DNA of 64,000 nt from Hymenobacter sp. YC55 (GTDB lineage Bacteria > Bacteroidota > Bacteroidia > Cytophagales > Hymenobacteraceae): positions 744,001-808,000 of the forward strand of contig NZ_JARNTX010000001.1 in assembly GCF_029433095.1 (NCBI RefSeq), in the 5' to 3' direction. This document shows positions 1-6,968 of this stretch, in pieces. The notes beneath the pieces are model-generated. The model worked only from the letters and a program-made list of their open reading frames with translations. It made no database searches and was not told the origin of the DNA. Both the position numbers and the translations under genes were made by a program. The stretch's first letter is position 1. The number at the start of each line of letters is the position of its first letter.

Positions 1-93
1 GTTGCGGCGGTAAATCTGGTGTCGGCGGGGCTGAGTGAGACTGGTTATCATATAGAGCAGGCCATTAGCTTGATAGAATCAAGACAACGCTGA
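1..93 (+). CDS. C-terminal end of an unknown protein (partial)
   Basis: The first frame is open from base 1 to a TGA at 91-93 and encodes about 30 residues ending in GYHIEQAISLIESRQR. The segment looks like an amphipathic helix, as expected of a real protein tail. The other two forward frames hit stops early. It would converge on the minus-strand gene that ends at 137, leaving a 43-base gap. The family cannot be recognised from so short a piece, and a chance open frame is possible. Confidence 0.45.
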   Translation, partial: VAAVNLVSAGLSETGYHIEQAISLIESRQR

Positions 94-136
94 ATTCTGC
101 CGTAGGCATATAATCTTATGTCTGTTGGTATCCTCT

Positions 137-634
137 CTACACCTCCCGCACTGCTATTCCAGCTTCTCTCACTAAAGCCAATAGTTGCTCCAGTGCAGCG
201 GGTGCTTGTATCCGGCGCAAATCCACGTAATAGCAGGCCGCCTCGGTAGGGTAAAGCAGCAACCAGTTCGGTTTCACCCACACCGCCCGCCGCATTGTAG
301 TCCAACGCGCCTCGAAGCGGCCATTACTGGTTTGGCCACGGAGAAACTCCACATCAAATGTAAAGTCGGTGGGTGCGCGAAGCACGGCGTTTCGCTCGTA
401 TCCTCGGCGCAGTTGGTAGCGCACTAAGCTCATGCGAAACAAACCATAGAGTACTCCCACGGCCAAAAAGGCTAGGGTGCTCGGATTGCTAATTCGGTGG
501 TTCTGTACAACGTCGAGTGCTACAGCTATACTTAGCAAGAGCAATGCTGCTCCCAAAAGCCAATAGTTGCGGCGCGTTGCCGGCTGTTGCCGCCACAACC
601 GGAAGTTCACAACCACAAAGTCATCGGCCGTCAT
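137..634 (-). CDS. YcxB-like small membrane protein
   Basis: This 165-residue protein has two membrane segments near the N-terminus (about residues 25-45 and 52-70), then a soluble C-terminal domain with the pattern WTTMRRAVWVKPNWLLLYPTEAACYYVDLRRI. That layout, two helices followed by a beta-rich domain ending in a 'lll/y...yyl..r.i' strand pair, resembles the YcxB-like family, whose function is unknown. The ATG at 634 (MTADDF) is chosen over a GTG 12 codons upstream. The next gene upstream is a clear paralogue with the same ending (WWLLYPNADYCYYLNMRNI), so the two arose by tandem duplication and are probably co-transcribed. A role at the inner membrane is inferred only from topology. Confidence 0.7.
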   Translation of the reverse strand: MTADDFVVVNFRLWRQQPATRRNYWLLGAALLLLSIAVALDVVQNHRISNPSTLAFLAVGVLYGLFRMSLVRYQLRRGYERNAVLRAPTDFTFDVEFLRGQTSNGRFEARWTTMRRAVWVKPNWLLLYPTEAACYYVDLRRIQAPAALEQLLALVREAGIAVREV

Positions 635-673
635 TGTGACGCCAGGAGCAATAAGGGAAGCAGAAGGCACGTA

Positions 674-1222
674 TTATCGAGCTAGAATTTCATATTCGTG
701 TAGTAACTCCAGTAAATCTGCCTCGGTAGCTGGCGGCATTATGTTGCGCATATTGAGGTAATAGCAGTAGTCAGCATTAGGATACAACAACCACCACCGG
801 CCAACCCGCCGAATGTGATAGAAATCCGACCAAAGCAGCGTGAAAAACTCATGCTGTTGCTCAATAACAACTCCATGCTCTAGGATAGTGAAGCTAGTAG
901 GACGGCTGGCCGTTGGGCTTTGCTGGTAAGCCCGGCGGTATTCGTAATGCCTGTACCACAAACCTACTGCCGTGACCAGTGCAGTCACCAAAGCAATTAT
1001 TATATAGCCTTTAAAAGGTTTCGGAACTAGCCACGCGCCACCTGTTAGCAGTAGCAACCAGACCACGTTCCACCAGGTAGCCCATTTTGCGGGGACTTTA
1101 CCCGGTGCCACCTGGCGCTGCCGCACTGCTGCCGGATAACGTTGTTGTTCTTGTTTTTGATGAATAGCAGCAAAATCGTGAGCACTCAGGTATGATTCAG
1201 TGACAATTATAGACTTAGACAT
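674..1222 (-). CDS. YcxB-like small membrane protein, tandem paralogue
   Basis: This 182-residue protein has a hydrophilic, Gln-rich N-terminus (about residues 1-45), two membrane segments (about 50-90) and a C-terminal domain that ends like its downstream neighbour (LLWSDFYHIRRVGRWWLLYP, then YCYYLNMRNIMPPATEADLL). ATG at 1222 (MSKSII) is preferred to the upstream TTG. It sits 39 bases upstream of its paralogue and 21 bases downstream of the CDF transporter gene, all on the minus strand, so a three-gene transcript is plausible. Function is unknown. The pairing with its neighbour is seen directly; the YcxB-like label is by resemblance. Confidence 0.7.
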   Translation of the reverse strand: MSKSIIVTESYLSAHDFAAIHQKQEQQRYPAAVRQRQVAPGKVPAKWATWWNVVWLLLLTGGAWLVPKPFKGYIIIALVTALVTAVGLWYRHYEYRRAYQQSPTASRPTSFTILEHGVVIEQQHEFFTLLWSDFYHIRRVGRWWLLYPNADYCYYLNMRNIMPPATEADLLELLHEYEILAR

Positions 1223-1243
1223 AAGATAAGTCAATGATATCAG

Positions 1244-2239
1244 CTACTCCGACTCCGCTAGTTGGTGCCGCTCGTTTTTTACAGTGTTGGCTACGGTCCA
1301 GGGTATTTCGCGGGTGAAGGGGTGGTGCCGTACCGGGCACTCGGGCATGTGGCAGTGCGAGCAAGCCGAGAAGTTGCAAGGATCGGCATGCACAAACATT
1401 TCCGTGTCCACTTCAAACCGTGTCTGAATGAAATCCTCGATGCGGTGCACCTCCGCATGCACTTCCTCTAAGCTGAAATAATATGGTAGTGTCACGTGGC
1501 AGTCGATGTGTAAATCGGCGCCGTAGCGCAGTACGCGCAGGTTGTGCACATCAATCCAAGCGGGCTGTCGGTGCTGCTGCAACTCCTGAATCACGCGGCC
1601 CACGGTCTTTACGTCTGATTCGTCCATGAGGCCCGCCACTGATTTGCGCAGCATCCGGTAGCCGTTCACCGTGATGAAAAGTCCGAGCAGATAGGCCGCA
1701 ATAGTATCGTAGAGCACATTGCCCGTGAAGAACACCAGCGCCAGAGCCGCGCACGACACAATCGTGTTCAGGGCGTCAATGTACAAGTGCTGCCCGTCGC
1801 CGACCAAGGCCACCGAATGTAGCCGCCGACCCGCCCGAACTAGCACGTAGCCTACAGCTAAGTTGACTACGGCTGTAGCCCCTAGCAGCCACAGGCCCGA
1901 ATCGGGCCGGGCCACCACGTGAGGATGGAACAGGGTATTGGTGGCGCTGTAGAAGATGTACGCTCCCGCAAACAGAATCAGGCCACCCTCGAAACCCACC
2001 GACAGATACTCCACCTTGCCGTGGCCGTACGGGTGGTTTTCATCCTTGGGCAAACTAGCCAGGTAGATGCTGTAGAGCGCGAAGCCGCTGGTAAAGACGT
2101 TGATAATCGACTCCAGCGCATCCGTCAGCACGGCTTGGGAGCGGGTGAGGTAGTAGGCGTAGAATTTTACCAATACCAGCACTACACTTACCACCAGGGA
2201 AAGCAGGCCGAGCCGATTTTTGGTTTGCGCGAGTGACAT
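1244..2239 (-). CDS. Cation diffusion facilitator (CDF) family transporter
   Basis: An inner-membrane divalent metal efflux protein of 331 residues, expected to exchange Zn2+, Fe2+ or a related cation for protons. Six membrane helices fill the first two thirds. The helix II motif DALESIINVF and the loop HPYGHGKVE are typical of the family, as is the cytoplasmic ferredoxin-like domain with DVHNLRVLRYGADLHIDCHV and a later HRIE segment. The C-terminus is extended by a Cys/His-rich stretch (CNFSACSHCHMPECPVRHH), which could bind metal. The ATG at 2239 is used because the longer frame begins at a TTG. It is separated from the upstream ABC exporter gene by a long inverted repeat. The metal specificity cannot be told from sequence. 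Confidence 0.93.
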   Translation of the reverse strand: MSLAQTKNRLGLLSLVVSVVLVLVKFYAYYLTRSQAVLTDALESIINVFTSGFALYSIYLASLPKDENHPYGHGKVEYLSVGFEGGLILFAGAYIFYSATNTLFHPHVVARPDSGLWLLGATAVVNLAVGYVLVRAGRRLHSVALVGDGQHLYIDALNTIVSCAALALVFFTGNVLYDTIAAYLLGLFITVNGYRMLRKSVAGLMDESDVKTVGRVIQELQQHRQPAWIDVHNLRVLRYGADLHIDCHVTLPYYFSLEEVHAEVHRIEDFIQTRFEVDTEMFVHADPCNFSACSHCHMPECPVRHHPFTREIPWTVANTVKNERHQLAESE

Positions 2240-2309
2240 AGCAAGCAGCCAACTAACGGTTGGCAAATAGGTGAACGGGAGTGTACGGAAAGTGACAGTG
2301 CTCGGACTG

Positions 2310-2379
2310 AATAGCCCGTTCGGTTGCGCTTAACGGTAGCACACGAGGTGCTTCGGTAAGCGCAACCGAACGGGCTATT
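2310..2379. terminator. Perfect 23-bp inverted repeat, probable terminator
   Basis: The arms 2310-2332 and 2357-2379 are exact reverse complements (5' arm starts AATAGCCCGTTCGG, 3' arm ends CCGAACGGGCTATT) around a 24-base loop. It lies 16 bases past the stop of the ABC exporter gene, so it is best read as its terminator. The T-run is weak (AATTCA rather than a poly-T tract), and the unusually long perfect stem leaves room for another role. Confidence 0.65.
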
Positions 2380-2395
2380 TCAAGCCAGATAAGCT

Positions 2396-4231
2396 CTAGC
2401 TCAACTCGAATTGTAGCTTCAGCAGGTTTGCGTACAACCCATTTTCGTTGTGGGCTAGTTCATCATGAGTGCCTTGCTCGACAATGCGGCCGCCATCAAT
2501 AACCAAGATCTTGTCCACTTTGCGGATGGTGCTTAGGCGGTGGGCAATGATGATGCTGGTACGGTTCTGCATCAGCTCGTCCATGGCGCCCTGTACTAGT
2601 TTCTCGCTCTCGCTGTCGAGGGAGGACGTGGCTTCGTCGAGAATGAGGATGGCGGGATTTTTCAGAATGGCGCGGGCAATGGCAATGCGCTGCCGCTGGC
2701 CACCCGACAGCTTAATACCCCGTTCGCCCACCAGCGTATCGAGGCCCTCGGGAAACGACTCGATGAACTGCCAGGCATTGGCTTTGCGGGCCGCCGCAAT
2801 AATTTCCTCGTCGGTGGCGTCGGTTTTGCCATAGGCAATGTTCTCCCGAATGCTGCCGCCGAACAAAATGGTTTCCTGCGGCACAATGCCGATGTGGCGA
2901 CGCAACTCAGTAAGGTCGTACTGGCTGACCGGGCGCCCGTCAATCAGGATCTTGCCGTCGCTTAACTCATAAAACTGCATCAGCAGCTGCACGATAGTGG
3001 ACTTGCCGGCTCCCGACGGGCCCACCAGCGCAATCTTTTCGCCGGCCTGAATATCAAAGCTGATGTCTTTGAGCACGGGCAAGTCGGGGCGGGTAGGGTA
3101 GCGGAAGGCCACGTTGCGGTAGTCGATGTCGCCGCGCACTTGCAGCGGGGCCAGCCCGGCCACACGCGTTTGGTGGGTTGGTTCGGACTTTTCGTCCAGG
3201 ATTTCCAGAATGCGCTCCGACGCGCCTAGCGTGCTCTGCACTTTGCCGTACAACTCGCCCAAGCCACCCACCGAGGCGCCAATGAAAATGGTATAAAGCG
3301 CAAACGAGGTTAGGTCACCGATGGTCATTTGGCCGGCGGCCACAAGAGAGGCCGCCCGCCACAGCACCAGAATAATACCACCGAACAAGCCGATGATGAC
3401 AAACGACACAAAGCCTCCCCGGTACAGATTGCTTTTCAATGCGGCCCGCACGGTACGCGTGAGCGAAGTGGTGTAGCGTTGCGTTTCAAACTGCTCGTTG
3501 GTGAAGGCTTTCACCGTGTTGATACCCTGTAAGGTTTCTTCTACGATGACGTTGGTTTTAGCTAGCTCATCCTGTGTAGCTTTGGCTAACACCCGAATCT
3601 TGCGCCCAAAAACCATGGCGACTACCACGATAGGCGGAAAGGTAAGCAGCATAAACAGCGAGAGTTTCACCGACACCATCATGATGAACACAATGCCCAC
3701 CACCAAGGTCATAACCTGGCGAAACAATTCGGCCAGCGTGAGCGAAAACGAGTCCTGAATCATCCCAACATCGGAAGTGATGCGGGAGGTGATGGCGCCA
3801 ACGCGGTTTTTCTCGAAGAAGGGAATTGGGAGCGTGACAAACTTCTGGTAGAGTGCCTGCCGGATGTCGCGCACCGTAAACTCGCTGACCTGCGTGAAAA
3901 ACCAGATGCGGCCAAACGAGAAAAGGCCCTGTAGCACAATGACGGCAAACAGGCCAATGGCAATCTGGTTGATGCTGACAGCGGTGCCATTCGGCAAAAC
4001 GAACGGCTTGCCGTTTGCGGCGTCGGTGAGCTTGCCAATCACCCAGGGGAACAGCATGACCGTAGCACTCGACAAGGCCAGCAGAATCATGCCCACCGTA
4101 AACTTGCCCCGATAAGGCAATACATAGCGAAAAATCCGCAGCCCGTGCCGCAGACTTTCCTTGGTTAATTTTTTCTTGGGCACTTCCGGTTCAAGGGTCG
4201 TGCCGCTCGTATTCATTCCGCTTCGGGCCAT
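2396..4231 (-). CDS. ABC transporter, fused permease and ATPase (MsbA/lipid-exporter type)
   Basis: A 611-residue half-transporter that should work as a homodimer in the inner membrane, exporting lipids, drugs or peptides. Residues about 30-330 form the type I exporter membrane domain with six helices. The ATPase domain follows with Walker A GPSGAGKST (about 402), the signature LSGGQRQRIAIARA (about 507), Walker B ILILDEATSSLD (about 530) and the switch histidine in IIAHRLSTI. Length is normal for the family. The ATG at 4231 has an alternative ATG five codons later. It is followed by a strong inverted repeat and is probably transcribed alone. The substrate is unknown; MsbA-like is a structural label, not proof of lipid A transport. 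Confidence 0.94.
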   Translation of the reverse strand: MARSGMNTSGTTLEPEVPKKKLTKESLRHGLRIFRYVLPYRGKFTVGMILLALSSATVMLFPWVIGKLTDAANGKPFVLPNGTAVSINQIAIGLFAVIVLQGLFSFGRIWFFTQVSEFTVRDIRQALYQKFVTLPIPFFEKNRVGAITSRITSDVGMIQDSFSLTLAELFRQVMTLVVGIVFIMMVSVKLSLFMLLTFPPIVVVAMVFGRKIRVLAKATQDELAKTNVIVEETLQGINTVKAFTNEQFETQRYTTSLTRTVRAALKSNLYRGGFVSFVIIGLFGGIILVLWRAASLVAAGQMTIGDLTSFALYTIFIGASVGGLGELYGKVQSTLGASERILEILDEKSEPTHQTRVAGLAPLQVRGDIDYRNVAFRYPTRPDLPVLKDISFDIQAGEKIALVGPSGAGKSTIVQLLMQFYELSDGKILIDGRPVSQYDLTELRRHIGIVPQETILFGGSIRENIAYGKTDATDEEIIAAARKANAWQFIESFPEGLDTLVGERGIKLSGGQRQRIAIARAILKNPAILILDEATSSLDSESEKLVQGAMDELMQNRTSIIIAHRLSTIRKVDKILVIDGGRIVEQGTHDELAHNENGLYANLLKLQFELS

Positions 4232-4315
4232 TCTCTTATAGAAGTTAGAAGCGAGGATTCTGAAGCTAGGAGAGGTAGTATCCGGTTCCTAGCTTTCGAT
4301 TCTTCGCTTCTGCAT

Positions 4316-4795
4316 TTATTCGTCTTTGTTGTTCGCCTGCTCTACCTTCAGAATCTGCCCGTTGCCAAACGGCACGGGGAGACTAATTTGCACTGGCACG
4401 GGCACGCCCTTGCGGGTAGCGGGTTTGAAAGCCGGCAAGAGCGCCACTACTCGCAACGCCTCCGCATCCTGGGCCGGCGACAACGACTGCGCCACTACCG
4501 GATTGGATAGGCGGCCGTTGGCTTCGACCGTTGCCGTTACTAATACGTTGCCGGTAGGATTGTTGACGCCGGAAGTCTCCGGATACTTGATGTTCAACTG
4601 AAAAAAGGCGCCTAACGCGTCGGCGCCCCCCGGAAACGACGGCGCTACATCGGGCCGGTTGGAAGCCGGCCGAGCCTGCGCCTGCATCCGACCCGCCTTC
4701 AATTCAATGGGTTTCGAGGAAGGGGGAGCGGACTGCTGCGCGCTGACCGTATAGGCAGAACCAAAGAGCAGAACCAGAAGAAGCAGATGTTTCAT
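4316..4795 (-). CDS. Secreted TonB C-terminal-domain protein
   Basis: The 159-residue product has a signal peptide (MKHLLLLVLLFGSAYTVSAQ) and, after a short linker, a TonB C-terminal fold: FPGGADALGAFFQLNIKYPE, then GNVLVTATVEANGRL and AEALRVVALLPAFKPATRKG. Such domains contact the TonB box of outer-membrane transporters. Unlike true TonB it lacks a retained N-terminal membrane anchor and a long proline-rich spacer, so it is probably a soluble periplasmic protein. The ATG at 4795 gives a clean signal peptide; the longer GTG-type frame adds 20 unlikely residues. A Bacteroidota promoter is visible upstream (4919-4947). Its exact partner is unknown. Confidence 0.85.
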   Translation of the reverse strand: MKHLLLLVLLFGSAYTVSAQQSAPPSSKPIELKAGRMQAQARPASNRPDVAPSFPGGADALGAFFQLNIKYPETSGVNNPTGNVLVTATVEANGRLSNPVVAQSLSPAQDAEALRVVALLPAFKPATRKGVPVPVQISLPVPFGNGQILKVEQANNKDE

Positions 4796-4918
4796 AAAAG
4801 ATAAAGTAGCGCACATAGCCGTGAGCCGCAGGAAACAAGTACACCGTAAGCACAATTATTCCAGCGCTATAGCAGCCGTTGCAAAACAGACCAATTGGCT
4901 TTTCTGCGCTACAAACAG

Positions 4919-4947
4919 CAAAGGTACGTACGCTTCTTCCTAAACAA
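4919..4947 (-). promoter_or_regulatory. Bacteroidota-type promoter for the TonB-domain gene
   Basis: On the minus strand a TTG (4945-4947) is followed after 18 bases by TACCTTTG (4919-4926), matching the -33 TTG / -7 TAnnTTTG pattern of the primary sigma factor of Bacteroidota. Transcription should start near 4912, giving a leader of roughly 115 bases before the start codon at 4795. Confidence 0.6.
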
Positions 4948-4950
4948 CCC

Positions 4951-6435
4951 TTACCCAACAGGGTTCAATTCTGTGACAAGTCGAGGACGTGAAATTGCGA
5001 GCAACCCAGCAAAGGTGAGTAAGCCGTTGAGAATCAGAATTTCAAAGCCAAACTCGTAGCCCCACCAAGCCTTGGAATTGGCATTGATGAAGTAGGTAAG
5101 CAAGGGCGCAATTACACAGACCACCGGCACCAGCCGGTCGTGGAGGCCACGGCCCATAAACAGCCCGAAGGCGTAGAGCCCAAGTAGAGGCCCGTAGGTG
5201 TAGCCAGCCGCCTTGAACACGGCCGTAATGACGCTCTGGTCGTTGATGGCTCGGAAAATCAGGATAATCACAATCAGCACTAGCGAGAAGCCGAAGTGCG
5301 TGAATTGCCGCACTTGCCGCTGCTTATTCTCCCCGTACTGCTTGATGTCGAGCATGTCCACGCAAAACGAGGTGGTAAGCGCCGTCAGGGCCGAATCGGC
5401 GGAGGCATACGTCACGGCAATGATGCCCAAGATGAACACGACCCCCGCGAAAAGCGTGAAGTGGTTGGTGGCCAGCAGCGGAAACACGTTGTCGCCGATA
5501 ATTTTGCCAGTGGCAGCGTTGGTAGGCAGCGCAATGCCTTTGGCGGCAGCAAATTGGTAGAGCAGCACCCCAAGTGAGAGGAAAAACACGTTCACCACCA
5601 CAATGGCAATAGTGAACCAGAACATGTTTTTCTGCGCGTCGCCGAGGTTGCGGCAGCTCAGATTCTTCTGCATCAAATCTTGGTCGAGGCCAGTCATCAC
5701 AATGGTGATGAAAGCGCCGGAGGCAAACTGCTTCCAGAAATACTTATCGTCTTTGACATCGGAGAAGTAAATCTGCGACATGGCGCTTTCGCGCACAGTT
5801 TTCACAAGGCCCGCGAAGCCGAGGTTCAGTTCATCGGCCATCAGGTAGATGCTCACGGCCACGCACACCAGCATGGCCATGGTCTGGAAAGTATCGGTCC
5901 AGAGGATGGTTTTGAGGCCGCCCCGGAAGGTGTAGAGGTAAATCAGGAAGATGCTAACCGACACCGTGACGGCAAACGGCACGCCCAACGAATCGAAAAC
6001 GGCAAATTGCAGCACGCCCGCTACCAAGAACAAGCGGAACGCGGCGCCCACAGCTCTGGAAATCAAGAAGAAAAACGCGCCCGTCTTGTAGCTCCAAAAC
6101 CCAAACCGCTGCTCCAGATACGTATAGATACTCACCAGCCGCAGCCGGTAGTACATGGGCATCAGCACCGTTCCTATCACCAAATAGCCTACCGTGTAGC
6201 CCAGCACCACCGCCATATAGCTCCACGACTGCGTTGCCACCATGCCCGGAATGGAAATAAACGTGACCCCGGAAAGCGAAGTCCCAATCATGGCGAAGGC
6301 CACCATGTACCAGGGGGCATTGCGGTTGGCAATGAAGAACGATTCGCTCGTGGCTTTGCGCGAAGTCAGAATCGAAATGATGATGAGAACAACGAAGTAG
6401 CCTGCAATCAGGCTCAGAATAAGGGTAGGAGACAT
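4951..6435 (-). CDS. Sodium:solute symporter (SSS family)
   Basis: A 494-residue inner-membrane protein with about 13 predicted helices, typical of the SSF family that drives uptake of sugars, amino acids, organic acids or vitamins with Na+. Recognisable segments are FFIANRNAPWYMVAFAMIGTSLSGVTFISIPG near residue 40 and FRGGLKTILWTDTFQTMAML near 180. Another is GIIAVTYASADSALTALTTSFCVD near 360, the conserved Na2-site region. ATG at 6435 (MSPTLIL) is chosen because the 15 extra upstream residues are not family-like. It is divergent from the CE15-type esterase gene, with a 26-bp palindrome in the shared upstream region. The substrate cannot be assigned from sequence. Confidence 0.92.
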   Translation of the reverse strand: MSPTLILSLIAGYFVVLIIISILTSRKATSESFFIANRNAPWYMVAFAMIGTSLSGVTFISIPGMVATQSWSYMAVVLGYTVGYLVIGTVLMPMYYRLRLVSIYTYLEQRFGFWSYKTGAFFFLISRAVGAAFRLFLVAGVLQFAVFDSLGVPFAVTVSVSIFLIYLYTFRGGLKTILWTDTFQTMAMLVCVAVSIYLMADELNLGFAGLVKTVRESAMSQIYFSDVKDDKYFWKQFASGAFITIVMTGLDQDLMQKNLSCRNLGDAQKNMFWFTIAIVVVNVFFLSLGVLLYQFAAAKGIALPTNAATGKIIGDNVFPLLATNHFTLFAGVVFILGIIAVTYASADSALTALTTSFCVDMLDIKQYGENKQRQVRQFTHFGFSLVLIVIILIFRAINDQSVITAVFKAAGYTYGPLLGLYAFGLFMGRGLHDRLVPVVCVIAPLLTYFINANSKAWWGYEFGFEILILNGLLTFAGLLAISRPRLVTELNPVG

Positions 6436-6650
6436 AGCAGGCCGAGAAACAGGGAGGTAAAGATACAGTTGCTGCTGCAACTACACAGTTATGCCCAATG
6501 CAGCCCTGAAGTAGCTACTATACCCCAGTAACAAAGCTATTTTTTGAACTATACTCATTGGCCGAGGCAACCCCGAAGGCAAAGGCAAGTGCCGGTAACG
6601 CGGCAATAACAGTTTTAAAGCCGCAGATAATCAGACAGTAAAATTTTGTC

Positions 6651-6676
6651 CGGTATCGTTTTCGAAAACGATACCG
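6651..6676. promoter_or_regulatory. Perfect 26-bp palindrome, candidate operator
   Basis: The half-site CGGTATCGTTTTC (6651-6663) is followed directly by its exact reverse complement (6664-6676), with CG-centred symmetry. LacI-family operators in sugar-utilisation genes are often palindromes with a central CG, so a repressor site is the favoured reading. It lies 216 bases from the symporter start and 292 bases from the esterase start. There is no T-run and no gene end nearby, which argues against a terminator. Confidence 0.6.
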
Positions 6677-6827
6677 ATATTTTGATTTTGCCGATATGAG
6701 GGGGGGAGAGCATGACCCTAGCACATAAAGACTAGCTCAGAGAGTATATTCCAGAAGAGCTGCCTTGCTGACGTACCTAGGCCCTTGACAGTAGAGGCGG
6801 CAACGCGTAGAAACCAACCTATTTCTT

Positions 6828-6932
6828 ATGAAAACACTCCGTGACCGACTATCAGTGGCTGGTAGTTTCTGCTTTTCAGGCATATCGATTTTGCTGTACC
6901 TGTTCGGCCGCCCTATGCTGACACTCCACTAA
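6828..6932 (+). CDS. Possible 34-residue membrane microprotein
   Basis: An ATG frame encodes a short product with a hydrophobic middle (FCFSGISILLYLFG) suggestive of a single membrane helix, ending 36 bases before the esterase start. The gene could be a leader peptide or a chance frame. No ribosome site or homologue is evident, so support is weak. Confidence 0.2.
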   Translation: MKTLRDRLSVAGSFCFSGISILLYLFGRPMLTLH

Positions 6933-6968
6933 CTGTTTCGCTGAACTCGCTCCCCCAAAACTCCTACC

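Larger units (their letters stand above)
6436..6968. other. 533-base divergent intergenic region
   Basis: This separates the divergent symporter and esterase genes. It contains the 26-bp palindrome at 6651-6676 and a 34-codon open frame at 6828-6932 described separately. Otherwise it is AT-richer than the flanking genes, with no further gene seen. Confidence 0.6.

Noticed and set aside
5680..6531. Long open frame (283 codons) opposite the sodium:solute symporter gene
   Set aside because: It is a composition shadow: His/Gln/Arg-rich, without domains, and antisense to a gene with clear family motifs.
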